A stretch of 64,000 nucleotides of DNA, taken from Annona cherimola (Eukaryota; Streptophyta; Magnoliopsida; Magnoliales; Annonaceae). The translations under genes were made by a program, and so were the position numbers. The stretch is taken from contig CM059977.1 of assembly GCA_030490835.1 (NCBI GenBank), forward strand, positions 13,363,399-13,427,398. The letters are read 5' to 3'. Position 1 is the stretch's first letter, and each line of letters opens with the position of its first letter. The notes under the pieces were generated by a model that did not search any database, had not been told where the DNA came from, and worked only from the letters and a program-made list of their open reading frames with translations. This document shows, piece after piece, positions 1 through 11,200 of this stretch.

Positions 1-1
1 C

Positions 2-2778
2 GCCTTTCTCGGCCCCGACGTCGGCTCCTTCGCTGAATGGCTCTCCTCCCTCCTCTCCCTGGACCCACTCGGCTCTTTCCTCATGCACGCCCTCCACCAC
101 CCTTTCTACTACATCCTACTCCTCGGCCTCCCTTTCTCCTTCCTTTATGCCTGCCTTTCCAAGTTCCTCCTGCACAGAGGCCTTCTCGATACCTTCTCTG
201 GAGTGAGCGCCCTTTATCCCCTTCTTCTTCTTTCTAGGGTTTTTTGTGTTTCTACTGTTTCGAATTTTGGAGTTTGGATCCGTGTATTCTCCAATTTGGT
301 TTCGTTAATCTTCGCCCTTCTCTTGCTGATGAGTTGATTCACGGGAATTCCAGTTAGGAATTGAAAAGATTGCTTTTTGCAGGTGCCTCTTACCAAAAGG
401 CAATGCTTCCTGCTGGTGGCCGCAGGTTCACTTTCACACTTTTTCTTGGACCATTTGTTTGAGGTGGGAAATGCTTCCTTTTGTTTGCTCCACAAAATCC
501 TGCGTCGTTGGACGGCATTGTTCACTTCTAATTTGGCTCAATTTGGTTTCTGGTTAACTTTTTTTTTTTTAATTAAAAATTTTCTGAAGTGACTCGTTGG
601 GTTTGATGACGAAGACAATCTGTAGAAAGTTAAAACTGATCTGTCTATGAGAAACCGATAAGTTGGTGCTGGGCATAGTTGATGGAAAATGAAAGTTCTT
701 CTCAGACGATGGCTAAATGCCAAAATCAGTTTTAATACATGTGTGTTATGTCTCGAATGGGTGGACTTTCGCGTTATGCTTATTCAGAGTTCCACAGCAC
801 AAGTGGAAATGTAATCATCGTCCCGACTTATTTTTTTAGCCTTTGGAATGGTAAGGGTGTCATTTCAGGGTCTGAGGTGGAAGCTGTATATGCTTGTGGA
901 TGAGTAGAAACAGTTATCTGGTCTTTAGAGTAGCACCGTCCATCTGCATTTCACCTAAAATATGAGCAACAGGGACAAATAAGTTTGGAGCAACAAGTCC
1001 CTGCCAACAATTGGAAGCAAAAGCGCACTACTATTTTTTCTCATTCGATCATTCATATGTAGAAAAAGCTGTACCCTCTCTATCTTTAAATCATTCAGAT
1101 CAAAATGGAAAGTAAAAATTTAATGAAGAACAGGACAAAGGAAAAAAATGAAAAGAACTCTTAGAGCTATATATTTTAATAAAGAAAATGGTTTCTGAGA
1201 ATTATTCTTTCAAAGAAAAGAGAAAAAAAATTGTAAACGCATTATTTGATGGATAAGTGGAGCTAGAGATAAGCCTAAAGATTACATCATGTAGATAACT
1301 ATGCTAGCAGATTTATTGTTTTGGCTGTAATTTCATTCCCCAGCTTAAACGACTACCTTTGAGCTTCCTTTTGTGCATTGAGCTGAAAGGGTTTTAAGTT
1401 CACCTTTCTAGAAATAATTGATCCTATTACTTACCCAATTAGCTATGTTAGGAAGATATTCTCAAAAAAAATGTTAGGAAGATTAATATTGTGGTGGCTA
1501 AGGGCTGACCAGGGGTGAACTTATTAAGATATGCCAGTTGGTGGCATCCTGCAACACATTTTGTTACTTGGCAAAGAAATTCAAAATCTTGAAAATTTTC
1601 TTTATTGTCTAAGTTGTTCATGGAGTAAGCCGTCATTAGAAATATATATATACATATATATACATGTATGTATGTATATTTCTGTCATAAATTTCTAAGC
1701 TTTTTAAGGAACCTGGGCCAAACAAGCCTCTATATGTTTGTCTACTTCGCAGCCTTGGTGTAAATTCTATGCAAAGCTGACCTAGCCTTCTCTCTAAATG
1801 CCTTTTTTCTTTTTTTCTTTTTAAAGAAATTGTTCTTTTCGCACCAAGTTTGCCTGCAATCTTTGTAGTTGTTCGTCACTGTGAATTTGATTCGCTCCAC
1901 TTTTTGACCGAACAGGAAAATGGGCATTCAACAATGTACACTTGGATATTAAGCACGGGTTGGTGGAAGGGTCGTGCTCCCATCAACCTGGATGCCGTTC
2001 TTGTGGTTGGATTTTTGTGCAGCTGTTTGATTGGGGGCTTCATTTACGTTAACAGGTAAATACGCCAGAATCCTTTTGCCTGTTTTCCTCTTTCTGTTTA
2101 ATTGTTGGTGCTTATCACCCCAAATCTCATGGTAATGGTGATATTATTTTCTTAGAGATGCACCCCAGCTCAGTTTTTAGTGAAAATTTCTGCTTGTTCT
2201 CTTTGTTCCATCAATCAGACCATGTTCAGAAGAACCTTCCACTGAGGACCAAAGAACTTGGCCACCAGTCACACAATAGGACTATCAGACTATCCTTATT
2301 TCAACTGCCTTCTGCCTGGCAGAACATAAAATATGACGGTTGTCTACTTCTTAGGTTAACAAAAACGTGCTGCTTTTGGATCTCACACGATTAGCATGGC
2401 CGCGTCCAATCTTTTTCTGTCTTAATCCCCTTGTCAACTTGACCAAAGGATGGAGACGTTGCCAACTGAAACATTATGCTCTTTCCTTGAAACTCATCTC
2501 CGATACTTTTGTTGAACTGCAGACCAAATTTCGCAAAGCATGTTACTACTCGAACAAGGCAATCGATGGTTCTCATCATGGCTGTGGCAAGCTCATACTG
2601 CCTGTGGTGTGCAAGTCAGATATACTGGAGAAGTCCTCCTCGTGCAGCAGTTGGCGAAGAGGCAGATCTTGGCGTTCTCTTTTTTCTCGCTGTTTACTTC
2701 TTTCTTCCTCACAGCTTGTGCATAGCATCAATGAACCCTAGAGACTCTGGCGACACAACACGGCAATTACCAATATAA
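2..2778 (+). CDS. Multi-pass membrane protein, 5' end outside window
   Basis: Four exons join with consistent phase: 2-202, 383-463, 1916-2055 and 2523-2778 (TAA at 2776-2778), giving 225 codons of a 5'-truncated product. Exon 1 is open to the window edge, so the true start lies to the left. The protein has about four or five hydrophobic segments (HHPFYYILLLGLPFSFLY; FLLVAAGSLSHFFLDHLF; DAVLVVGFLCSCLIGGFIYV; LGVLFFLAVYFFLPHSLCI). His and Asp residues lie next to membrane segments (HALHH, SHFFLDHLFEENGH). This pattern loosely recalls YdjM/DUF457-type membrane metal-dependent hydrolases, which is inference only. Splice sites: donors GTGAGC, GTGGGA (weak) and GTAAAT; acceptors all end in AG. I do not recognise a named gene, and the function is unknown. 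Exon structure is fairly sure because the joined frame is open and hydrophobic throughout. Confidence 0.72.
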
Positions 2779-3103
2779 TCCTCTGAACATAAGAAGAACA
2801 AAGGGCTGTAGTCCCTTAGGAAGTTACAATTGAGAACAGAGTGAAGGTTTCATGAGGAATGATCTACTGTTAGTCGTTAACGTGTTTCTTGTAAGAATTT
2901 TACTTTTAGTATTGAGACTTTTGACGTGTTTTTCTTCTCTTTTTCGGGATGAGTCTTTAGCATAAAACGGAAGTTGTTGGCTTGTGGGTTTTGCCTTTGA
3001 ATCTCCATGTGTTGGCACGTGTGATGGTTTCTCTTGTGTGGGTTCCAGAAGGCTGTTGTCGGGCACCCTCTCGAGAATTATGATCTTATCTTTGCAGTTC
3101 ACT
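2779..3103. other. 3' UTR/flank of the membrane-protein gene
   Basis: Nothing coding is seen. This stretch runs from the stop codon to the start of a hAT-like element and probably holds the 3' UTR. No convincing poly(A) signal stands out. Confidence 0.4.
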
Positions 3104-3663
3104 TAGGGGTGTAAATAGGGTTGGTCTTAATCCAAATCCGACCAACTCAACTCGATTTATAATAAGGTTGGGTTAAGCATTTTAGAAAAAATAAGTTATA
3201 TAATTCAAATTGAACCGATCTGATTTTAAAAGTGGGTCGGCTTAGGTCAAGTGATTGTCAACCCGACCTAATGCGATTTCATATATTAGTATAAAATATA
3301 ATAGATTATTAAAAATAGTTATACATTAGCACATAATACATAAAAATTAACTAGAAATTATTGCTTTAAAATAATATTATTTAGCAATTATTTTATTGTA
3401 TAAGTCATAAATTGGAGAGTATTCATATAAAAAAGATTAATTTTATGCTTTTATATAAATTTATATTTTAAAATAGATTTAATTAAGAAAAATATATTTA
3501 AATATTATATATTTATTAACCTGATTTGTAACTTCAACCGAATTGCTTTTTATACAGTTAAAACAGGATTAGGTTAAGGTATGAAAAATACAATTAAGTT
3601 GAGATTTTAAAAGGTGAGTTAGGGTAAAAAACTCAAGTCAACTTAACCCAATTTACACCCCTA
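3104..3663. mobile_element. Non-autonomous hAT-like element
   Basis: Terminal inverted repeats TAGGGGTGTAAATAGGGTTG and, at the right end, CAATTTACACCCCTA. Sub-terminal stretches repeat GGGTTG/CCGACC-type motifs. The interior is AT-rich and non-coding. It belongs to the same terminus class as the elements at 25959, 26885 and 33536, two of which have perfect 8-bp target duplications. Here the flanks (AGTTCACT / GTGCCACT) match only partly, so this copy is probably old. Confidence 0.65.
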
Positions 3664-3817
3664 GTGCCACTGCTTCTGTTGTGTTCGGGCCACCCAAAAT
3701 CAAAACCCATAAACTTTGACGCGTGCATCACAATTAGATATTTTATATCTGATTTTTTAATACTAGTAACTTAAAATAATGAAAAACGAAAGGTTCATTT
3801 CAAAATACAAATGCCTT

Positions 3818-4392
3818 AAAAACTTCATATGGGCAAATTTTATTAGCAACCCCATAAACGATAAAATAAAAAGAAATTATTTATCTTCTTAAAATAAAAA
3901 AAATTATTTATCTTTTTTTATACATTTTTAAATTTTAAATAAAATTATCTTTATAATTATTATTTCACTAAACTTTCTTATTTTATTAATTTATGTGAAA
4001 AACTCCTTTATTATTTGAACTCGGTTTTAACTTGCCTTAACCCAGAAAATACATCCTTTGTCTAGAGTTGCAGGGTTGTGTAATAAAAAGATAAATAATG
4101 GTAAGAAACGTAGTCTTCAGAATAGTTGTTATTTAAAAATTATTTATCTTCTTTATATATTTTTAACTTTTAAATAAAATTATCTTTATAATTATTATTT
4201 CACATAACTTTCTTATTTTATTAATTTATGTGAAAAACCCCTTTATTATTTGAACTCGGTTCCAACTTGCCTTAACCCTAAAATACATCCTTTGTCTAGG
4301 GTTGTAGGGCTGTGTAATATGCTACATATTAATTATTTAAAATCACAACTATTCTGACGACGACGTTTCTTAACATTATTTATCTTTTTATT
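3818..4392. repeat. Tandem ~180-bp duplication with flanking inverted repeat
   Basis: A ~180-bp unit (about 3903-4084) recurs at about 4138-4320 with only scattered differences. Both copies contain TTTGAACTCGGTT and CTTTGTCTAG and end in TGTGTAATA. About 50 bp at 4086-4139 (AGATAAATAATG then AAGAAACGT and TCAGAATAGTTGT) is repeated in reverse complement at 4334-4390. No ORF is present. Confidence 0.7.
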
Positions 4393-4926
4393 AAAATTCG
4401 TATTTATATATTTTATTTTTATTATATTATTACCCATTTCTTTTTTGACACCTTTGGTATATTTTTCCAATATTCTTTGGACCCATTTGCCAACGTGCCT
4501 TGGCATGTGGTTCGGCTCTCACGTGGGCGACTACGAACCAAGCCCCGGTAGCAGGAAAAATGCAAGCGTGACTTCACAGATGGACATGGTGGCAGTAGTT
4601 TCTTCAATTTTTGTAGAATTTTGCATTGATAGATTACAGATATTGTTAAATGTGTGTTAGAATATTAGAAGGGATTTGTAGAAATGTCTTAATGCTTAAT
4701 GGAAATACCTGTTGAGATGATTATAAAATACCTATCAAAAAAAATTTCTTCTTTTTTCTCATCATATTTCGACATAAAAAAGTTTAAATTATAGTTTCTA
4801 TTTTCTGACTTTTGAATACAATACTACCTTATTTTTGACGACAAGAACAGGGTTCTCATAAATAAGGCATATATCTATGAAATTTATTCGAGTAAATCAA
4901 ATCTCGAGTTCCCAAATTACCGAACT

Positions 4927-5352
4927 CTCATGTGCGGGTCGCAATCTCCTGCGCCTGGGAGCAGGCAGCGCTCCCTGCTCCCGGGCGCATATACTTATTT
5001 TTTTTTATTTTTTTTTCAAAATTTTTTCATAGAACTGTTAATCTAGGTGTAGTTAACATGTGTATAATTTTTTACTATTTTTGGAGTATTTTAGATATTT
5101 ATTTTTTATTTTTGAAAATCAGTGGCATTTTAGGTAATTTTAAATTACGAAAATTCCACTGATTTTCAAAAATCAAAAATAAATATCTAAAATACCCAAA
5201 AAATGGTAAAAATTTATACACATGTTAAATACACCTATATTAACATTTAAAAAAAAACAATTTGAAAAAGAAATAAAAAAAGAGGTGTGTACGCCCGGGA
5301 GCAGGGAGCACTGCCTGCTCCCGGGCGCAGGAGATTGCGACCCCTCATGTGC
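4927..5352. mobile_element. Foldback element with 9-bp TSD (Mutator-like MITE)
   Basis: The element proper is 4936-5343 (408 bp), flanked by a perfect 9-bp direct repeat CTCATGTGC (4927-4935 and 5344-5352). Both ends start GGGTCGCAATCTCC in inverted orientation. Each then carries a GC-rich cap that is itself self-complementary (GCCCGGGAGCAG ... CTGCTCCCGGGC in the right cap). The interior is one long AT-rich hairpin centred near 5145 (AATCAGTGGCATTTT / AAAATTCCACTGATT). It has no coding capacity. A 9-bp TSD is typical of Mutator-superfamily elements. Confidence 0.88.
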
Positions 5353-5758
5353 AGATCTGTTTATAATACATATTCATTATTTAAAAACAATAAAAATGCG
5401 GAATTTGAAATCCTTTGCCAATTTTTTTTATTATAAATCCCTAGTTATCACCAATTATTTCTCATTGTTGTTTGAATTTATCTTTCTTTTTTATTTATAA
5501 TTATAATCTTGTAATTTTTTATTTTAGGAATTTATTTTAAAAATACCTCTTTATTTTAACCTAGACCGCACGGGAAGAATTAAAGTTTGGTACGATGTCC
5601 AACTTTGTCTGAAGAATACAAAATTATGTAAGAGTCTGGTTTAAGTCGGGTAAAACTCGTCAGGGGTACACCCTAATGAGTATCGAAACGAATGGAGAAA
5701 AATTCTCTACTTTCATTTTAATTTTTTCCTACTCGTCATTTTTTAATTATTGTAAAAA
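5353..5758. other. AT-rich spacer, no gene seen
   Basis: No open frame, RNA gene or repeat could be recognised between the foldback element and the minisatellite. Confidence 0.4.
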
Positions 5759-6420
5759 AGTTCTATATATAGTTATTTAGAATTTTACATTTTTAAATTT
5801 ATTACAGAAATATTCTCCATATAATTATTTTAAATTTATATTTTTAAATTTATTATAGAAACGTTCACCATATAATTACTTTAAAATTTATATTTTTAAA
5901 TTTATTGTAAAAATTTTCTCCGTATAATTATTTTAAAATTTATTGTAGAAATGTTCTCCATACAATTACTTTTAAAATTTATTGTAGAAATATTCTTCAT
6001 ATAATTATTTTAAAATTTATTACAGAAATGTTTATATAGTTATTTTAAAATTTATATCTTCAAATTTATTACAAAAATTCTCTTTATATAATTATTTTAA
6101 AATTTATATTTTTAGATTTATTGTAAAAATGTTCTCCATATAATTATTTTAAAATTTATATTTTAAATTTATTGCAGAAACATTCTCTATATAATTGTTT
6201 TCAAAGTTATATTTTAAAATTTATTACAAAAATATTCATTGTATAATTATTTTAAATTTTATTTTTTCAAATTTATTAGAAAAATGTTCTTTATATAATT
6301 ATTTTAAAATTTACATATTTAATTTATTGCAAAAGCGTTCTCTATATACTTATTTTAAAATTTATATATTTAATTTATTGCAAAAGTTTTCTCTATATAG
6401 TTATTTTAAAATTTATATTT
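5759..6420. repeat. AT-rich minisatellite array
   Basis: About 13-14 degenerate tandem copies of a ~35-60-bp unit of the form TTCTCCATATAATTATTTTA then AAATTTATTGTAGAAA. Shorter variants lack one AAATTTATATTTTT segment. The short repetitive open frame at 6195-6431 is a by-product of the repeat. Confidence 0.85.
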
Positions 6421-7918
6421 TTATGAATTAATTTTAAAAAACTCATGGAATGGAGCTTGGCAGTGGGTTCAACTTGGACTTAACTACGTATGGTCAAAAA
6501 ATAGGTATCCGGTTAGGATTAAACATAAATAATAATTTTGTTCAATGTATATTTAGGGTAAAGATTCATTTATATCAAACTTGCATATTAATTATTATAA
6601 GACATAATTTAAAAATTAAATTAGAGTATAACTAATTATAAATATTTTGAAAAGAATGAGAATAAAATTAATCGTAGGTGAAATCTTATAAATTAATAAA
6701 AATATTTCTTCACAAATGAAAGGAAAGATTTAAAAATTAACTTCAAAAATTAGGCATTTCAAAACCTAAAATAGCCCATTTTTATTTTTTGAATTCTATT
6801 TTTAAGCTAGTCTGGCTTGGACCTGTTCTGACCCAGACCTAAATTATTCAAACATGGTTTAACCTAGAACAGAATTTATAGGGTTGACATAGATACAGGG
6901 TTTGGGTTGGATAAAACTTGTGTGGTGTCCACTCTTACTCAAGCTGACTCTCTCGACGTGCCAATATCTAAAGAAAGGGATCTTATCATATATTTATAGA
7001 TACTACAATTAGTCACCTTTTAAATATTTTAAAAATATTTTATTAAATTTTAAAGTATTAAGATTATAAATCGATATATAGGTATTTATGATGAAAAATT
7101 ACTTTAATTGGAAACTTGTGTGTTATAAATATTTAATATGTTTGAGAGTTGATAAGTTGCTGTTAAAATTTTGAGTATGATTTTTAAATCTACAACTGAA
7201 TATATATTAATTTATATTCTAAATAATTTAAAATTTTAAAATTATTTTCAAAAATTTTACAAGTAACAGGCTTTAAAAACTAGACCCGTTGTTTAAGATA
7301 ATAATCCTTAAAAATTTAATTCCAAAGATTGCAAAATTTTTAAAAATATTGTATAAAAGGTTTTTAAATAAGAGAATATGAAATGATCGGAGTAATGATG
7401 AAGAGTAATGAACATAAAATTAAAAATGGATAAATTTGTTGTATGATTAATTATGTAGAAATAATTGAAAAGTAAGATAATCGTATAGAAAAATTTTAAA
7501 AAAATTTAAAAATCAGATAACCAATAGATATTGAAAAGTTGTAATAGTAACTACACGCATATTTGGAACTGACGCAAACAAGAACTATCGCAATATTTGC
7601 GGAAGTACTTAACAAATTCTAAAATCCTCTTTTGATTGATAAACAGATAGGTATAAATTTAGAAAATAATTGTGAAATAATCATCCTCTAAAAATATACC
7701 CATGTATAACTGCATTGGAAACGACCATAATTCATGATCCAAGTATTCCTCTAAAAAATTTTAAAATATGCTGGACGAACCAAATAGTAAATATTTAAAC
7801 TAAAGATTATCATTAATTCTATCGACAAAGTACTAACACCTTTAAATATTTCTCACGCTATGGTTAATTAAATAAGTTTGTCAATGGTATTCAGATTTAA
7901 AGGGATGGTCTATAACAC
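6421..7918. other. AT-rich intergenic spacer
   Basis: No gene is seen. About 7370-7510 resembles part of the TGTTTGG-type MITE family found elsewhere in the window (AATGATGAAGAGTAATGAAC, TAATTGAAAAGTAAGATAAT), without recognisable ends. Confidence 0.4.
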
Positions 7919-8018
7919 TTGTTAGACGGTCCAGATGGACAATTCACATGGTCGGCTGACATTTCCCTAAACGGACACAAATCTGTGCGTCGTTGCAAAT
8001 GCACAAAAGAACTCCACA

Positions 8019-8246
8019 TTGTCCGCACTCTCTCTCGTTCCCCGGCCTCTCCCTTGTCTCTCTCCCTCGCTCTCTTTCTGTGTCTCTCGTTTGTTTCTCC
8101 GGCAATATTCTTTCTCTATCTCTCTACCTCTCTCATTTGTTTCTCCGGCAATATTCTCTCTCCCTCTCACCGTCTGTGATATCTCGAGCGAGGTAAAACA
8201 GGAAAGCTGGCCAAATCGTAATTTCGGTCCTCGATCGCCATGGAAG
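8019..8246 (+). promoter_or_regulatory. Pyrimidine-rich 5' leader of the CNGC gene
   Basis: The sequence before the CNGC start is dominated by CTCTCT tracts. It contains a direct duplication of about 43 bp: the core TTTGTTTCTCCGGCAATATT occurs at about 8090-8109 and again at about 8138-8157. It is probably the 5' UTR. The reading frame stays open upstream of 8247, so an N-terminally extended start cannot be excluded, but the extension would be low-complexity Ser/Leu sequence. Confidence 0.5.
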
Positions 8247-11200
8247 ATGATGATAAAGCAGCAGGGTAGCGATGATCCCCGTCGTGCGGGCCCACTCTTC
8301 TTCCGACCTCTGCTTCGCTCATCATCTTTTTTGGCCCGCAACAGCTCCTGGACCCGGCGCATCTTCGAACCCAGCAGCCTCATCATCACAAGATGGAATC
8401 ACTTCTTCCTTGTCTCTTGCCTTGTCGCTCTCTTCCTCGACCCACTCTATTTCCTAATTCCCAACTTCGTGCCCAACTCTGTTTGCCTCCACAACGATGA
8501 GACCCTCCGTCTCGTTGTCACCATCTTCCGCTCCGTCGCCGATCTCTTCTTCCTCACCCACATTATCCTCAAATTCCGGACCGCATTCATTGCGCCCACC
8601 TCCCGAGTCTTCGGACGTGGCGACCTCGTTTATGATCCCAAAGAGATTGCTGTGCACTACCTAAAGAAGGATTTCGTCATCGATCTCGCTGCCATGCTCC
8701 CGCTCCCTCAGGCATGTCAGGCCACGATCCTTTTGTCTACTTTGAATTTCTGTCTATTTTATTTCTCTTCACCTTTCAAGTTTCAACTTTCGATGATATA
8801 TCAATTGCACTTCATTTTGATATTCAGTATCGCATCTCTTTCCCAAAACAAAAAAGAAAAGAAAAGAGTATATCATCTTTGCTATTAGCGTGGTTAACAT
8901 AAAATAGAGTTAAAAATAATGTTCAGTATAGCTATTTCATTAAAATAAAAAAATATTTAATATAATTATTAAGATTAGGGAGACGTTTGGTAATGTGTAA
9001 AATTGCGGGATTGTGGGAAACGGTGGGAAATGAGAAATAGAATATTTTGATAAATGTGTTATTGATAAGAAACGATAGATGTAGAGTTGGAATAAATATA
9101 TTTGTTGTATATAGTTGGTAGAAAAAATGATTGAAAAATAGGGGTAAAAGTGAAAAAAATAGTGTGATTGATGAAGTAATGATTAGTCTCGAAAAACCAA
9201 ATACCATAAAACCATAATTCTCATACTCATATGTTAACAAACGTCCCATAGAATACAAATATAATAAAATTTTACTTACAATTAATATAAGGCTTAGCTC
9301 CATTTGGTACCAAATTTAGCTAATTAATTAAAATTTTATTCCAAAAAGGTAGCCATATCTAATAAATTTTGTTATAGGATAAATATCTGTTAAAAATTAA
9401 CTTAGTTGATATGTCAAACGCATAAATGCATCAATGGTCCTATTCAAAATTCTTATTCGAATTAGCGGTATAATCATATTTGTGTCGTTAAATTTGATCT
9501 ACTAATAATAATATAATGATACCAATAACAATAACATTCCTTTGATTAGAATATCTTATGCCATAATGATTGTGCTATAATTATATCATGCGAAGTTTAT
9601 CATATGAATGTGTTGAATTAATATATTATAATGTATTTACTCAAAAAAATATTATAATGCATAGAAATATGACGTGTTGAGTTAATATGTTTCAAGTTCA
9701 TTACATTTCTTAATTCAACTTGTGTTGTTTTGGCTCTTTTTTCATGTAGGTTATTGTATGGTTTGTTATTCCAGCTGCGAAAAGCTCTGCGATTGGTCAC
9801 AATAGCAACACGCTTGCGCTAATTGTTCTCATCCAATACGTTCCTAGATTGTTCGTCATGTTTCCATTGAACCGAAGGATTGTCAAAAGCACCGGTATTG
9901 TAACTACTACTTCCTGGGGTGGAGCTGCATACAATCTACTTCTTTATATGCTAGCCAGCCATGTATGTCACTCTATATTCCCATCCATATCTTTTGTGGG
10001 TCCCTCTATGATGATCACTATAAGAAATTCAATTTTTTGTAACTCTTATTAGCAAGAAAAAAATATATACAAGAAATACTTCTCTTTTTTTTTTTTTTGA
10101 GGGGTAATAATTCTCTTACTTACTATAACACACTTATAAGTAACTTTTTCACCCTTATGTTGATCTCTTATGCGCAAAATCTTTTTCTAACTTGTGATAA
10201 TATTTCTACAATCAAAACAAAATTTTGACTGCTTAAATATAAAAACCATGGATTATTGACAATTGAATTTCTTCTCATTAGTCACTATGTAACATATACT
10301 ACAAATTAATCGGCCACCAAAAGTTTTTAGCAACAGAATATTTACTTTTTGCTGGAATTTTTTTTGATGATTTTTTTGCTAGAAAATTTTAGTTACTAAA
10401 AACTAAAACTTTTGTCATGAATGTTGTCATTCTTTATGAATTTCCTGCAATTTGATGATGTTTCCTTTAATGCAGGTTTTAGGAGCCTGTTGGTATGTCC
10501 TATCCATTGACCGACAACGCAGTTGCTTGCTTACTGCATGTTTCTGGGAAAATGGGACTACGTCTATGCCCCTGTGCAGACCTCGTTACTTGGATTGCCA
10601 TAGTTTGAATGATGGGGAACGGTTAACATGGCTGAATAATACTCAAGTATTCACTAATTGTGACCTTCAAAATGCTGATTTGGCTTTTGACTATGGGATG
10701 TTTGTGGAAGGTGTTAGCAATGAAGTCTTTTCAACCTCATTTCCTTCCAAGTATCTTTATTGTCTATGGTGGGGTCTAAAAAGTTTGAGGTACACTATCT
10801 TTGGCACAAACTATTTAATTTTTTTTAATGGTTTCGATGATCTTTGAGTATATAGTTTCGAAATTCCCTTGACTGTGTTTACTTAGTATCACAAATGCAA
10901 AACTGGCCTTACTAATTCTAGTCATCACGCTTTTCACAGCAACAAATGTCCATATATTGAGCTAGTCTTGTGATTGCATATGATATAGCTTTAGCTACGT
11001 ATGAATTTGATTGCAAAAATTTGACTACTTGAAAGAGTAGAGTGATAACATTTGGTCAAATGCGGCCAAATTTAATACAACTTGCAAACGAATTTTGTAT
11101 TATTTATAGTCATTTATATTTGACTGTGAATATAATTGTTATTTGAATATTTCTAATATTCAATGCAGTTTTTCATAAAAAAAAAACGCAGTTAAATATC

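Noticed and set aside
6195..6431. 78-codon open frame with repeated FKIYIFNLLQK-like units
   Set aside because: It is a translation of the AT-rich minisatellite; no start context or family resemblance.
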